64,000 nt of DNA from Leishmania martiniquensis. Taxonomy: Eukaryota > Euglenozoa > Kinetoplastea > Trypanosomatida > Trypanosomatidae. The notes under the pieces were generated by a model. It was not told the origin of the DNA and ran no database searches. It was given only the letters and a program-made list of their open reading frames with translations. The first letter of the stretch is position 1; each line of letters begins with the position of its first letter. Shown here one piece after another: positions 29,656 to 40,365 of the stretch. The position numbers were made by a program, and so were the translations under genes. The stretch covers positions 96,001 through 160,000 of the forward strand of contig NC_090144.1 of assembly GCF_017916325.1 (NCBI RefSeq), given 5' to 3'.

Positions 29656-32217
29656 ATGATGAAGGGCGCCACCTACCCGCAGGTCATTGGGGCACGTCTG
29701 CCCCAGCTGAGGGTGCAGGCGCAGCTCTACACCGGCATTGTCGCCTTCATTGTGTGCTTGCTGCTTGTCTTTGCCGGCATATTCTCGCCGCTGATTGTGC
29801 TGCGCAATTTGGATAAGAAGTACGAAAGGAAGATACGGCCCTTCGAGTACAGCCTCGCCAACGCAGCTGTGGCACCGTTCCGGCTGGCCATGGTCGAGGC
29901 CTACGGCATCAGTCAAGCCTTGGAAGGATACGTGCTAAGTCGCCTTGTGAAGCTGCCGGACCTCGCCGCACCACCGGAGATGCGCATTGCCGGCCAAAAT
30001 TTCTCTAACTTTCCCGAAATCGGCAAAACACTTCTGCGCAACCTCTCCATGGTCGTCATGACCGCCTTACTGCCAGGCGGCGTGTACGCCTTTATTTCGC
30101 CAGCGAACGCGGCGACGTACGGCCGCGACACATTCGACCCTCACGACAACGCTCAGAACTACCAGCCAACGCCTATGGAGACGCTTCTCCTCGGCCGCGC
30201 TGTATACGTGGGGCCGTTTCGCTCCTCCTCTGAGATTCTGCTGGGCCACTGGGGTCTCGCTGTGCGCCGGCCCATCTTCAACCGCACCACGTATCAGCTG
30301 ACGGACATAAGCGCCTTCTGGGGCTTTGCGTTGACGCTGGTGAACATTAGCGGCATTCTCGATACAGGCCCGTTTGATTTCTCCAGCTTCGCCTACGAGG
30401 ACTACGGGGGCGTGGACTACCTCCTCAGCGTCGAGGAGACGTCCTCCGGCAATATCACGGTTATTTCCACCTCGCTGCAACGGCCGACGCAGCGTCAACT
30501 GGTGGAGTTCATCCGGCTCGGCACAAGCGTCGACATTGCCCCGAACCACCCTTTCACGGTAACCGTCCGCGGTCGCGGCTACGGCGCGAACCTCTCGCCC
30601 ACGAACGTCATAACCGTCGTCTCCACAGTGCTCTCTGGACTGTTCGTCACATTTGCCGTTGTCATTGCAGCCGTGCTGTGGTGCACGCGCGGCTACAACG
30701 CCGCAGCACACGCGCCCAAGATGGCGCCCTTCGCCATGCTCACCGTCGGCCCCTTCCGCGGCGAGGAGCTCTGGGATCTCGCTGCGGAGCAGATGGCCGA
30801 GGTAACGGAGCGACTCGATCGGGTGCTGGCGCAGCAGATGGTGCGCCATCACGCCTGCCAGATCCAGCAGGTGCACCCGCTCACCACATCGTACGTCACA
30901 CGCAGCGTCGCGGCAGCCGTGCAGATGGCCTTCAGCACGATCGAGGAGCTGCAGCGCCACCCCATCAACGGCCCCTTGCGCGCTGTTCTCGGCAACGAGG
31001 GTCCCCTGCCGGTGTCCTACGCCGTGCACTGGTGCACCGACGCCGCGGTGCGCGTGGAGTCACTGAAAGGGACGTACCGCTACGAGGGCTGCGACGTTGT
31101 CTTTGGCGGCCGCATGTGGGCCTTTGCCGCGCCCAACATCGTGACGGTCTCCGAGGCAGTGGCGCAGGCGCTGCCGCGCTTCGGACTGCGCAGCCTTGAC
31201 GCGCGTCCGTACCGCATGGTCAACGTGATGCGCTCACGAACCCTCTGCGGCGCTACTTACAGCAAAGAGCTTAGCAGTAGCAGCGCTGACGCCGCCACCC
31301 CCACGATTTACTTGCCGTATCCGCTGCCCACCACTGTACAGGCAACCGCTGGTGTGCGATGCCGCAGCGAGGTCTCCCCGATGACGGCGCTCATGGACAA
31401 CAGCAGCGACATCGAGGACGCACAGCCGCTGCCGTCGCAGCAGCTCTTAACCCTGCTCGACCAGCGCCGACCTGCGTTGGTGGCCGCTGCTGCTGCAGCG
31501 CCGCGTGACTTTGATGAACTTTTGTCCTCACCTCACGTCAATAATTCTGCTACAACCGCCAACTTGTTGGACGGTGATGATGTCTGGTCGCCCGTCTCGC
31601 CCTTGTCCGTAGTTGATGGCGGCGCTGCCAACGGCGAAGTTTCGGCGGCCACACGCGCTGCAGCGACCTCCTGTGCGCAACCCAAAAATGAGGGCAATGA
31701 ATTCCTCTCGGCGCAATCGTCGTCGGTGGTGCAGCATCTGCCGAACGCATCCAGCTCTCTAGGCATTGCCGTCTCCAACGGTGCCACTACAATGCTGCGG
31801 CTGAACTCCTTCGCCTTTCAGGGGGACGCCGTCACACGTGCGCTGCTGCAGCCGCTGATCCCCCGCTCACTGGATGTGGCCCTGCGCGTTGCCTTTGACT
31901 ACCAGTCCATCACCCTCAGCGTACGCTACGACGAGGTGCGTGTGCTGGTCTACTACTTCTATTCCAGCTACAAGATCCTGTTCCGCCCGCTGGCGGCGCC
32001 GGAGCGCCACAACATCTTCCGTCGGCTGGTGACGGCCTTCGGTGTGCCGCAGCAGGGCATCCTCGAGCACCTGGCCGCTCGCTGCTCCATCCGGTATGTA
32101 CAGAATCGATCGAAATCGCGTCAGGCGGCACTGCAACGGCGTCGCTTGCGCGCCCCCGCGGGCGCGTCCCCCCTAGCGTTGACACCGCAAGAGAAGCCCG
32201 GAAAGGCTCGTCCCTGA
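29656..32217 (+). CDS. CHASE-like/degenerate nucleotide-cyclase membrane protein, copy B
   Basis: 853 residues. A short ~25-residue N-terminus precedes TM1 (about 26-50). The ectodomain (51-317) has ALEGY, PGGVYAFISP (140-149), GRDTFDP and FWGFALTLV, matching the CHASE order. TM2 is at about 318-342. The degenerate cyclase segment (355-520) is encoded by DNA identical to copy A, including the loss of both metal-binding Asp positions. The linker (about 525-720) is Ser/Ala-rich and unrelated in detail to that of A. The C-terminal block (725-810) is nearly identical to A, with about four base differences over ~250 bp. A second ATG at 29659 gives the same protein minus one residue. The ectodomain differs substantially from A, which suggests the three members sense different ligands. 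Confidence 0.75.
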   Translation: MMKGATYPQVIGARLPQLRVQAQLYTGIVAFIVCLLLVFAGIFSPLIVLRNLDKKYERKIRPFEYSLANAAVAPFRLAMVEAYGISQALEGYVLSRLVKLPDLAAPPEMRIAGQNFSNFPEIGKTLLRNLSMVVMTALLPGGVYAFISPANAATYGRDTFDPHDNAQNYQPTPMETLLLGRAVYVGPFRSSSEILLGHWGLAVRRPIFNRTTYQLTDISAFWGFALTLVNISGILDTGPFDFSSFAYEDYGGVDYLLSVEETSSGNITVISTSLQRPTQRQLVEFIRLGTSVDIAPNHPFTVTVRGRGYGANLSPTNVITVVSTVLSGLFVTFAVVIAAVLWCTRGYNAAAHAPKMAPFAMLTVGPFRGEELWDLAAEQMAEVTERLDRVLAQQMVRHHACQIQQVHPLTTSYVTRSVAAAVQMAFSTIEELQRHPINGPLRAVLGNEGPLPVSYAVHWCTDAAVRVESLKGTYRYEGCDVVFGGRMWAFAAPNIVTVSEAVAQALPRFGLRSLDARPYRMVNVMRSRTLCGATYSKELSSSSADAATPTIYLPYPLPTTVQATAGVRCRSEVSPMTALMDNSSDIEDAQPLPSQQLLTLLDQRRPALVAAAAAAPRDFDELLSSPHVNNSATTANLLDGDDVWSPVSPLSVVDGGAANGEVSAATRAAATSCAQPKNEGNEFLSAQSSSVVQHLPNASSSLGIAVSNGATTMLRLNSFAFQGDAVTRALLQPLIPRSLDVALRVAFDYQSITLSVRYDEVRVLVYYFYSSYKILFRPLAAPERHNIFRRLVTAFGVPQQGILEHLAARCSIRYVQNRSKSRQAALQRRRLRAPAGASPLALTPQEKPGKARP
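30677..31227 (+). repeat. 551 bp block shared with copy A
   Basis: Matches 25862-26412 base for base on inspection; sequence diverges immediately outside. This is a candidate gene-conversion tract. Confidence 0.9.
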
Positions 32218-34354
32218 GCTGCTAGCGGCGGCAAGATGGATGGAGTCAGGCGCGCAGGCACACGGCACGTGCTGACCTCCACCCTCCCTGTCGCGTGTCT
32301 TTCTGGCTTCATGAGGCGGCACCTTCTGGGCCAAGAATGTCCGCTGAGCACCGACAGACAGCGGGGAGGGCTGCGCTACCGCTCCCTTCTCGCTCACTCG
32401 ATCCTTGGCTGGAGGTCGATGGTGCTGCTGTGAGCATGTATGTGTATGGATAAAGCACCTGAGACCAGTCTCGCGCAGAACAGGAAAGCGCGTTCAATCA
32501 CCCCCTTCCCCACCCCCGTGATGTTGGTGCGGGTGCGACAGGCATATGGCTTATGTTGAAGGTGAGCCGATGTATATGTGTGTGTGTGCGTCTGTGTGTG
32601 TGCTTGTATGCCTCCGTCCGCGTAAACGTCTGTTGGTGCCTTTTCGTTTCCTCCTCTAGTTTATCGCTGCTGCTCGGTGTTGCACTTTTTTTTGCTTTCA
32701 AGTTTGCTGTGGCGTCCACCCGAGCGAAGTTTCTGCCCGCCCCGGTGTCGAGGTAAAGGCGGAACTTCGCACAATGGCGGGAGAAGGGAGGGGAAGGAGG
32801 CGTGGCGGTCTTGTCAGTTCTGCTTGGAAAGCAGCGCCGGTGGTCGTTTCGATGTATGGGTGGAGGCGTACGTGTGTGCTGGTGCGCAAAGAGGCCTCCA
32901 CCGCGTCATGATCCATTCCTGACAGCCCCCTTGCACGCACACACAACCTCAAGTAGCGCTCGCCCCTCTCCAACCTGTCCCCTTTCCCTCCTCTTCTGTA
33001 CTTCAGCCTTCACTCCCTGGGTTGGTGCGTGTAAATCTTTTTGAGGCGCCGCCTCCGTCATTCGCTCGGGCCGTCCCTGGCGTCATCACCTTTCCCCCTT
33101 CTACTCTGTAATGCACATGCTTGGCGTCTTTGTTGGTGTGTGAGCGGGTGCGCCACAGCCTTCCAAAGGCACGATAGGCGTCTATAAGAGAGAGCAGGCG
33201 CCATCATCGAGGAGGGGGCGGCGCGTGTCAGAATGCCACGCGGTGTCAACGAGGCACAAAGACGTCTGCATCAAGGCTCTTACTCCATCCCAGGATGTGG
33301 CAGAGGTGGGGGGCATCATGGCTTCGGTGTCCCCCTTCCTCCCTCTCTTCATTCGGCGCCGCCAGAGCCCTTCCCCGTCCCCTCTTGTGCCCGTCGCTAG
33401 AGCCTACTTGCACCGGCTTCACTGCCGTCGTTTCGTGGAGCGGGAGACGCAGCCGGGGCGGGGAGGGTACCGAAACCGCTCGACGCATTGGCTCGTCCTC
33501 ATCAATGCTCATCGTCTCTTCTAAATCGCTCTCTCTTCCACCCACACCCATCCACACACACACACACGTCACATAACTGAAGGAGATGTGCAATTAGTTT
33601 GCAATGCGCCCCTCTTTTTACGCATTCGCCTCGCTTACGCTTTCGGTTGTGTCTCCGTGCCAACACGTCTCACACAGTTCCCCCCCTCCCTATTGCCTCC
33701 CTCTACCGTTTGACGCGGCACTGCTTTAGGCCCCACTCGCTCTGCGCTCCTTGTGAATCTGCTCCATAAGCAGCGTCATCACTCCCCATTCGCACGGCCG
33801 CTTTTTTTATGTATCACCGGTGCCGCTACGCCTCCTCCTCCTCCCTCTCCTCTGCTACATTTCGCTTCTTTTATGAGTGTGTGTGTGTTGTTCGAATTGC
33901 TGTTCGCTTTGCCTTCTCTTCTCCGGGCAGTTCACTCTTACTTCGCGGCGCTCTCTCTCTCACACACTCACACACACGCACACCTCCTCTCCCTCTCTTT
34001 GGCCATTTCTTTGGTTTCGTCACGGTGTCACCGGCGGTGGTGGCTGTCACTTCTTTCCCCCAACTCTTTTCAAGTCTGACGCTCACGTCGGCCGCATACG
34101 CACCCATACGCCAAGAGAGGGTGCGAGAGAGAGGCACCGGCTGCGATAGCGTGTGTGCGCGTCCTGTGTAGTGGCGCCCTCCGCTACGGCGAACTTGGAA
34201 GCGAAGAATAGGGGTGGGCGGGTGGGGCGGCGACCGTGGCCGTGCGCCCATATATACAGCGAGCGGCGAGAGACAGGGAGTTACCGGCACCATACGCGCC
34301 ACATCAACGCAACACCAGCACGAGGAGGAGGCGGAGAGGAGGAGAGGAGGCGAA
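32218..34354 (+). other. Intergenic region, copy B to copy C
   Basis: 2.1 kb with no supported gene. CT- and CA-rich tracts lie at 33840-33900 and 33945-34070, ending near an AG at 34073-34074. No copy of the dispersed repeat is visible here, unlike the A-B spacer. Confidence 0.5.
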
Positions 34355-37300
34355 ATGAAGAAGATATTTCAAACCCCCACGGGCAACTCTGCCGAAGACG
34401 AGCAGAACAACAGACGCCACGCGAAGCGGTTCCGCGTGTACCTTATTATCTTGGCCGTGTGGATTGCCTTGCTGTTGATCCTCATCACGATTCTCGCCCC
34501 AATACTAGTCCTGCAGCATCGAGATAACCTGCTGGAGCAGATGCACCAAGAAGAGGAGAGGCTGCTGGCGAGGAGCTACGCCACGCAGTTTCGCGACGCC
34601 ATCCTCGGGGCCATCTCGGCCGCGTACGGGTTGGAGGGCTACATCATGGGTGTAATGAAGTCGCTGCCGAAGCTCGGCGGCACCCCTGCCCAGCGCATGA
34701 GAGGGCAGTACTTCCCAAAATTCTACAGTTATTCTGAACTTCTGGCCTCCTCATCGCCGCACGTAAGCCTCTTTGCGACTGCGCCAGGCGGTGTCATACT
34801 GCAGGTGAACCCGCGCGACGAAGAGTCTAAGCTGAAAGGCTGGGACCTTCTCAACACCTCCGGCTACGGTGTCAACCACACAGATCCGGCGGGAGGGGAG
34901 CGGGAGAATCCCTTCACGACCATCAAAAAGGGCGAGCTCGCCTTGACGGGCCCGTACAAAAGCCCGGGCTTGCCGTTGCTGGAGGAGGCCAGCAGCTTCA
35001 AGACGGCCGACTTGTGGTGGGTCGACCTCCGCCAGCCGATCTACAACGCAACCTCGACCGCCTTCATCTCAAACACGACGTTCTGGGGCTTCGCGATCGT
35101 CGTCTTCACCGTCGATGGGCTCATGCGTCAGCAAAACTTCACGTACTTAATGGATATCAAGGAAATGGCCTACCTTGTCTACACGCTGGGGTACAACTCC
35201 TCCTCATCCTGCACGGTCATCGCTGCCTCGGCCTTCTTCGGAGATGAAACCGACTGCAACGCACCGTCTATGCAGGCATTCATCAACGAAGCGACCACCC
35301 GCGATGTCCTCAAGGAGAAGCTCTCGTGGAGGATATCCTTGAAGAGCATGAAGCGGGTCGACCAGCTCACGAACCGTGTGCGCAACACCATCGTCCTTTC
35401 ATCGGTCATTGGTGTCCTGCTGCTGTTCGTGCTAAGCGTGTACATCATTGTGCGGTGCACGCGGGTCTACGATGGCACCGTGCACGCGCCCAAGATGGCG
35501 CCCTTCGCCATGCTCACCATTGGTCCCTGCCGCGGTGAGGAGCTCTGGGATCTCGCCGCGGATCAGATGGTGGAGGTAACGGAGCGGCTCGCTCAGGTGC
35601 TGGCGCAGCAGATGGTGCGCCATCACGCCTACCAGATCCAGCAGGTGCACCCGCTCACCACATCGTACGTCACACGCAGCGTCGCGGCAGCCGTGCAGAT
35701 GGCCTTCAGCACGATCGAGGAGCTCCACAGCTACCCCATTGACGACCCCCTGCGCCGCCTGCTCGGTGACGAGGGCAGTCTCCTGGTGTCCTACGCCGTG
35801 CACTGGTGCACCGACGCCGCGGTGCGCGTGGAAGCGATGGGGGGCGGCTTCCGCTACGAGGGCCCCGACGTCGTGTACGGCGGCCGCATGTGGGTTTTTG
35901 CTGGTCCGAACGTGGTGACTGTGTCACCAGCGGCGCTACCGAGCGCGGCCTGCATGCCACATGTCAAGTGCAGACTTTTCGACTCGGTATTCTTGCGTGG
36001 CGTGACAACTCGCCAGGACCTTTACGTTGTCACGGATACTGCGAATCATCGCCTGAGGGAGGCGGAGGCCTTCGCGGCGGATCAGATGCGTCGCGCACGT
36101 CAAGCACAGCTGCAGAGCGCCGCAGACAAGGAGGCGGAGCTGGAAAGCATGGGCTACATGCAGCGCGATCGGCTGCTCACCTCCTACCCGCAAGCGGGCT
36201 ACGATAGCAGCGACCTCGACGGCAGCTCCTTCTTTGCGCGCGGGGTCACTGCCTATGGTCTTGGCGCCGCCTCTCGCGTTGGCAGTGGCAGCAATCTCGT
36301 CTCCCTCGTAAACGACAGGGGCGTTAGTCCATTGGTCGATCGAACACCGAAAAAAGGCATGCGCAGGGATCCTGTCGTGGGGGGCGGTGGCTTACCCACG
36401 GCCATCGTCGTGCCAGTCTCGACCTCTGGAGATGCCGTGGCCAGCAGAGTCGCGGCGGCGGCGGCGGAATCGCCGTCGACGCTGTCACCGCTGGAGCCGC
36501 AGCGGCGCATGGTACGTCGCCCCGCGCGGCAGCGCACGGCAGCCAATGTCACTTCCGTCTCATCGACATCTTCCTCCAGCGTGGCGGTCGTGCAGGCCGA
36601 AAGGGAGGGAGGAATGGCGGCTGTGACGCCGCAGACGCCACTGGGGCCACCGGTGGCGCCGGTCGCCGGGGCGGCCGGTACTCTACGGCTGCGGCGCGGG
36701 CAGCAAAGTGCGCACGCCAGCCAAGGCGCCACCACGAGCGGGGGCAGCAGCGCCGGTGCCAGCAGCAATAGCCCCGTCAGCAACCAAACAAAGGGCGTGT
36801 GGCGCCCCGACCTTCTCCCCACTAACCCGTTCGTTGTCGTCCCCCCAGCGGCCACGATGGCGGCAGAGGCCCACGGGTTGGGCAGCGGTGGCGGCGGCGG
36901 CTCGCCCACCACGCCCATCTCCGAGGAGTCAACTGGCGGCCCGCTCGGCAATATTCCAGCCTATACGAACGGCAACCCACTTGCACACTGCACGACTGTC
37001 GTCGCGGCCTCTTCGATCACTGGCTCACTCGGAGGGCCTGCTGACCCGGTTGCGGCTGGCGACAGAGGCGCCGTCAGCGGCACACTGCTTGCATGTACTG
37101 CACACAACAGCGAAGACACGGGTGCACTGCAGGCGAGCACGCCTGTAACGGACAACTTCAGCAGCGACCTACTCCTGCGTCCCGCAATCTCCTCCCAGTC
37201 GGACCTACTGCTCCGCGCGGTGTTCGAACGGCAGGCTGTCGCGCTCGACCTGAGCTACGACTCGGTGCGTGTGCTGGTCTACTACTTCTATTCCAGCTAC

Positions 37301-37561
37301 AAGATCCTGTTCCGCCCGCTGGCGGCGCCGGAGCTGCACAACATCTTCCGTCGGCTGATGACGGCCTTCGGTGTGCCGCAGCAGGGTATCCTCGAGCACC
37401 TGGCCGCTCGCTGCGCCACACGCTTCCTTCAACGACACGAGGAGACGCAGACTCTCTTGTGGGATCAGCAGCATCGACTTCAGGCACACGCCCGGTCTGT
37501 CAGCGCAAGCGCGGCTACAGCCACCTCCATCTCCGATAGCGACGAAGGCATCTCCGGCTGA
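34355..37561 (+). CDS. CHASE-like/degenerate nucleotide-cyclase membrane protein, copy C
   Basis: 1068 residues, the most diverged of the three. TM1 is at about 26-52; the ectodomain has LEGYIMG, PGGVILQVNP (144-153), GWDLLNTSG, LALTGP, LRQPIYNAT and FWGFAIVVF, the clearest CHASE pattern in the array. TM2 is at about 346-370. The degenerate cyclase segment starts at MAPFAMLTIGP (381) and shows the same loss of metal-binding Asp positions as A and B, but ends in a different sequence after VTVSPAALPS. A long disordered linker (about 600-940) is Gly/Ser/Pro/Thr-rich. The C-terminal block (948-1020) keeps VRVLVYYFYSSYKILFRPLA. The in-frame GTG at 34214 begins the open frame; the ATG at 34355 is chosen as the first ATG in frame. 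Segments shared with A are near-identical at DNA level at the C-terminal block (37267-37410). Confidence 0.74.
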   Translation: MKKIFQTPTGNSAEDEQNNRRHAKRFRVYLIILAVWIALLLILITILAPILVLQHRDNLLEQMHQEEERLLARSYATQFRDAILGAISAAYGLEGYIMGVMKSLPKLGGTPAQRMRGQYFPKFYSYSELLASSSPHVSLFATAPGGVILQVNPRDEESKLKGWDLLNTSGYGVNHTDPAGGERENPFTTIKKGELALTGPYKSPGLPLLEEASSFKTADLWWVDLRQPIYNATSTAFISNTTFWGFAIVVFTVDGLMRQQNFTYLMDIKEMAYLVYTLGYNSSSSCTVIAASAFFGDETDCNAPSMQAFINEATTRDVLKEKLSWRISLKSMKRVDQLTNRVRNTIVLSSVIGVLLLFVLSVYIIVRCTRVYDGTVHAPKMAPFAMLTIGPCRGEELWDLAADQMVEVTERLAQVLAQQMVRHHAYQIQQVHPLTTSYVTRSVAAAVQMAFSTIEELHSYPIDDPLRRLLGDEGSLLVSYAVHWCTDAAVRVEAMGGGFRYEGPDVVYGGRMWVFAGPNVVTVSPAALPSAACMPHVKCRLFDSVFLRGVTTRQDLYVVTDTANHRLREAEAFAADQMRRARQAQLQSAADKEAELESMGYMQRDRLLTSYPQAGYDSSDLDGSSFFARGVTAYGLGAASRVGSGSNLVSLVNDRGVSPLVDRTPKKGMRRDPVVGGGGLPTAIVVPVSTSGDAVASRVAAAAAESPSTLSPLEPQRRMVRRPARQRTAANVTSVSSTSSSSVAVVQAEREGGMAAVTPQTPLGPPVAPVAGAAGTLRLRRGQQSAHASQGATTSGGSSAGASSNSPVSNQTKGVWRPDLLPTNPFVVVPPAATMAAEAHGLGSGGGGGSPTTPISEESTGGPLGNIPAYTNGNPLAHCTTVVAASSITGSLGGPADPVAAGDRGAVSGTLLACTAHNSEDTGALQASTPVTDNFSSDLLLRPAISSQSDLLLRAVFERQAVALDLSYDSVRVLVYYFYSSYKILFRPLAAPELHNIFRRLMTAFGVPQQGILEHLAARCATRFLQRHEETQTLLWDQQHRLQAHARSVSASAATATSISDSDEGISG

Positions 37562-40365
37562 GTGGCGATGGGCGAATTCGGCCGGCAGTGAGCCGGCGCA
37601 CATGGGGGGAAGGGAGATCGGGTGTGCGTCGCAGCGATGACGGAACGGGTCGCCTTCCGACCCCTCGTCTTGCCCCCGAAGCCTATCCACCACACCCGCA
37701 CGCTTCTTCTCATCTGAACGGCCCCTACACGCATCCGCACTTTCCTCCTCCTTTCGCAGCATTCGATAAAGTGTTGGTGTGCAGGTTAGTGCGTGGGCGA
37801 GTGGTTTCGCCGTAGTGTCGTGGCTCTGTCATCGCACGCTCTCCTCGATCACGAGGCATGCTGTCCAACATACACCTGAGCGCATATATATATATATATA
37901 CATAGATATATATATACATTCGGATGCACTCGTGGATGTGCGCGTCGTGTGGCGCACCAAGTTTCCCACGGAATGGTGAGCTCGCCTTCGCGGATGCTGT
38001 TACGAATTGCGTGTCTGCTCGCCCTCTTTTTCTTTTCTTGTGTTGTTGGCTGCTTTCACCCCTCCCTCCTCCCCCTCTTTCTCTCTCTCTGTGTGTCTGT
38101 CTCTCTGTTCATATTGTCGTTGGTCTGTGTCCGTCTTTGCTTGTGAAGTTTTCGCCTTCCTCTCCCCTGCTTGCCTCAATTCATCATCACGGCCGTCGCT
38201 CTCTTCACCCCTCCCCCTCCGTCTTACTCGCGAATGTCTTTCCGCATTGCCTTCTTTGCCCATCCTCTCTGACTTGGACACTCCTCCAGCATCAGCGACC
38301 TGCTTCTGTAGGCATCGACTCACCCGTTTGCGGAGCTCCCCCACCCCCCACGCTGTGGGCAGAGGGTGCATTGTCGGCAAATATCAGGTCAGGAGCGGCC
38401 GCGGCGCTTCCGCGCAGTTGTATAGGCATGAGTGCAGTAACAGCATTATCGGCGGCTTCAGGCTGCAGTCCCCTTCCCCCTCCCTCCTCCTTCTCTCTTT
38501 GCCTGCCGTGATCTTGCTGAGTGTGAGAACAACGGAGCTGCGACGTGTTTCGCTGCGAAGGCGCAGAGAAGCGTGTGCGGCCGCTGTGACAGAATCACGC
38601 TCCCCCCCGCACACATACACATCATCCTCACTACGGCGCTCAGCACGCGCCCTGTCGCAGCGGACGATGGCATCATGCGCCCCATGGGAGCACAAGAATC
38701 AGGTCAGCCGTGTCAGCGGAACCAACGCGGAACGCACCAGTAAAGTGACTTGCCACCCGTCTCAGACGCCGGGCTGACATTATCTCCGCCCTCCCCCCCT
38801 CTTCTCCCCAAGCCAGCGAGATACGATGCCGTGCACTGCAACAGCTGTTGTACGGCGATCACCAGCCCACACTCCACATCAGAGGAATGCGAATGCTGAG
38901 CTTACGGGGCGCCCGGAGACGCCGCCCCCCCCCCTGACGAGCAGCTCGCGGGGCACCGGCGCGTGTTGTGCACTCCTGCAAAGGCGGGCGGCTCTCAGTG
39001 ACGGCACGGAGCGCAGGTGCTGTGGTGCATGCGACTGCGCTGGCAGTGTGGCCGATCCGGCGCTGCGCCCCATGCGCCGCTGTGGTCGTGCGCGCAGTGA
39101 CGCGATGGCGCACGTCTCGCTTGCGCTGCATCGGCCTCCGCCCTCTCTCTGGCTGCCCTCCGCTGCCCCCCCCCACGCCCTCCAGGGCGACAAGCGCTAA
39201 GCCGTCGGTGCGCCAGCATGGCGTATACTGCATCCAAGCACGACATCTGGATGCCGTGAGCGCAGGAGCGGCAGACGAGCAAGGTGCGAAGAGGCACATA
39301 CCAGTCAGCTATGCAGTGCATGGATGCGAAGCATGTGGCATCTTTTTTCGTCCGGCCGGGTGCACTGCGGCGGCGCAGGCGCCTGGAGCGTGGCGCGCGC
39401 CCGCCGAATCACACCACCGAGCCCTCCACACTCCGGTGTGAGGATCCCCCGCAGCGCATAAAGGAATGCGGCGGCCCGAATCTGGCCGGCTTCGCGCTTG
39501 CGCACTTGCGGCGCGCGCTCAGTCCTACATCCTACTGCCCGCATGACAGAGGCCAGCACATCGGCCCTCGAGCAGGGCGCTGGACGCGGCCCGCCTGCAT
39601 CCAGGAGTGCTGTCCACCCGAGTCTGGCCGGCGCCGATCATGCAGCAGGTGCGCAAAGAAGAGGTTTGGAAAGGCAAACAGAGCCGGCGATGGCGCGTGG
39701 CGTGATTCGGCGGCAGACGGCTCGTCCGCGATGGCCAGGATCCTGCGGCGGTACAGCAGGGAGGGGAGGGTGGGGGCAGGTGAGCTGCGGTGGCGCGCGT
39801 GGGCTGTGGCTGGCTTGCTCGTGGCGGTGGGGCCGGGGCACGCTGTGAGGAGTTGTTTGTTACTTTTGCCGGGTGCAGTGTATTGCTGCTGAATTCTTTG
39901 CCGTGTGTGTTGCAACGCTGCGTTTCTTCTTACCCCTCCCCCTCCTCGCGCCCCCGCCCGTCTGTCCGTATCGGCGTCCCCCCCCCCACACACACACACG
40001 CACACGGCTCCGTACCACTGTACACAGATTCTTCTCTCGAATCAGTTCTCTAGGGAAAGGTGGCGAGGGCGGGGGGGCGTATGTGCTGCGTGGAGCGCCC
40101 ATGGCGTGAATTGGAGGCACATGTGCGCGTGTGCGTGTGTCCTTCCTGGTCGTGTGGCGATGATACCGCGGCGGGGCAGCGAACCGGGTCAAGGCATCGG
40201 CGGCAGCCCCGGTGCTTCTCCCTTGCGCCTCATCTGATTATGCACACCTTTGCCGGTGCGCCTCACACTGACACACTCTGTCCTCCTCTTACCCTTTCTC
40301 GATTCTCGTGATAGCAGAGGGCACACACGCCAGCAAAGACGATTGGTCCACCTCATCACATCATC
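37562..40365 (+). other. Long intergenic region with TA run and GC-rich block
   Basis: 2.8 kb without a supported gene. It holds a TA-rich run at about 37883-37918, CT tracts at 38030-38110 and 38465-38500, and a GC-rich, pyrimidine-poor block at about 38820-39790 that may be a decayed retroposon. A CT-rich stretch at 40280-40305 and AG at 40313-40314 precede the next gene. Confidence 0.5.
38820..39790. repeat. GC-rich, CT-tract-poor block, possible degenerate retroposon
   Basis: This ~1 kb stretch has a composition unlike the CT/GT-rich spacers around it and reads in no frame as a plausible protein (a 202-residue frame at 39284-39892 is Arg- and Cys-rich and lacks domains). Leishmania intergenic DNA often carries degenerate SIDER elements of this kind. 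I did not detect a second copy in the window, so the assignment rests on composition and setting only. Confidence 0.3.

Noticed and set aside
24604..37561. Active receptor adenylate cyclases
   Set aside because: The class III fold is recognisable but both metal-binding Asp residues and the transition-state Asn are missing in all three copies, and the ectodomain is CHASE-like, not the usual trypanosomatid cyclase ectodomain.
38007..38777. 256-residue plus-strand frame
   Set aside because: It reads CT-rich tracts as Ser/Leu/Phe/Pro low complexity; no domain.
39284..39892. 202-residue plus-strand frame in the GC-rich block
   Set aside because: Arg/Cys-rich, no domain, and the block looks like decayed repeat DNA.
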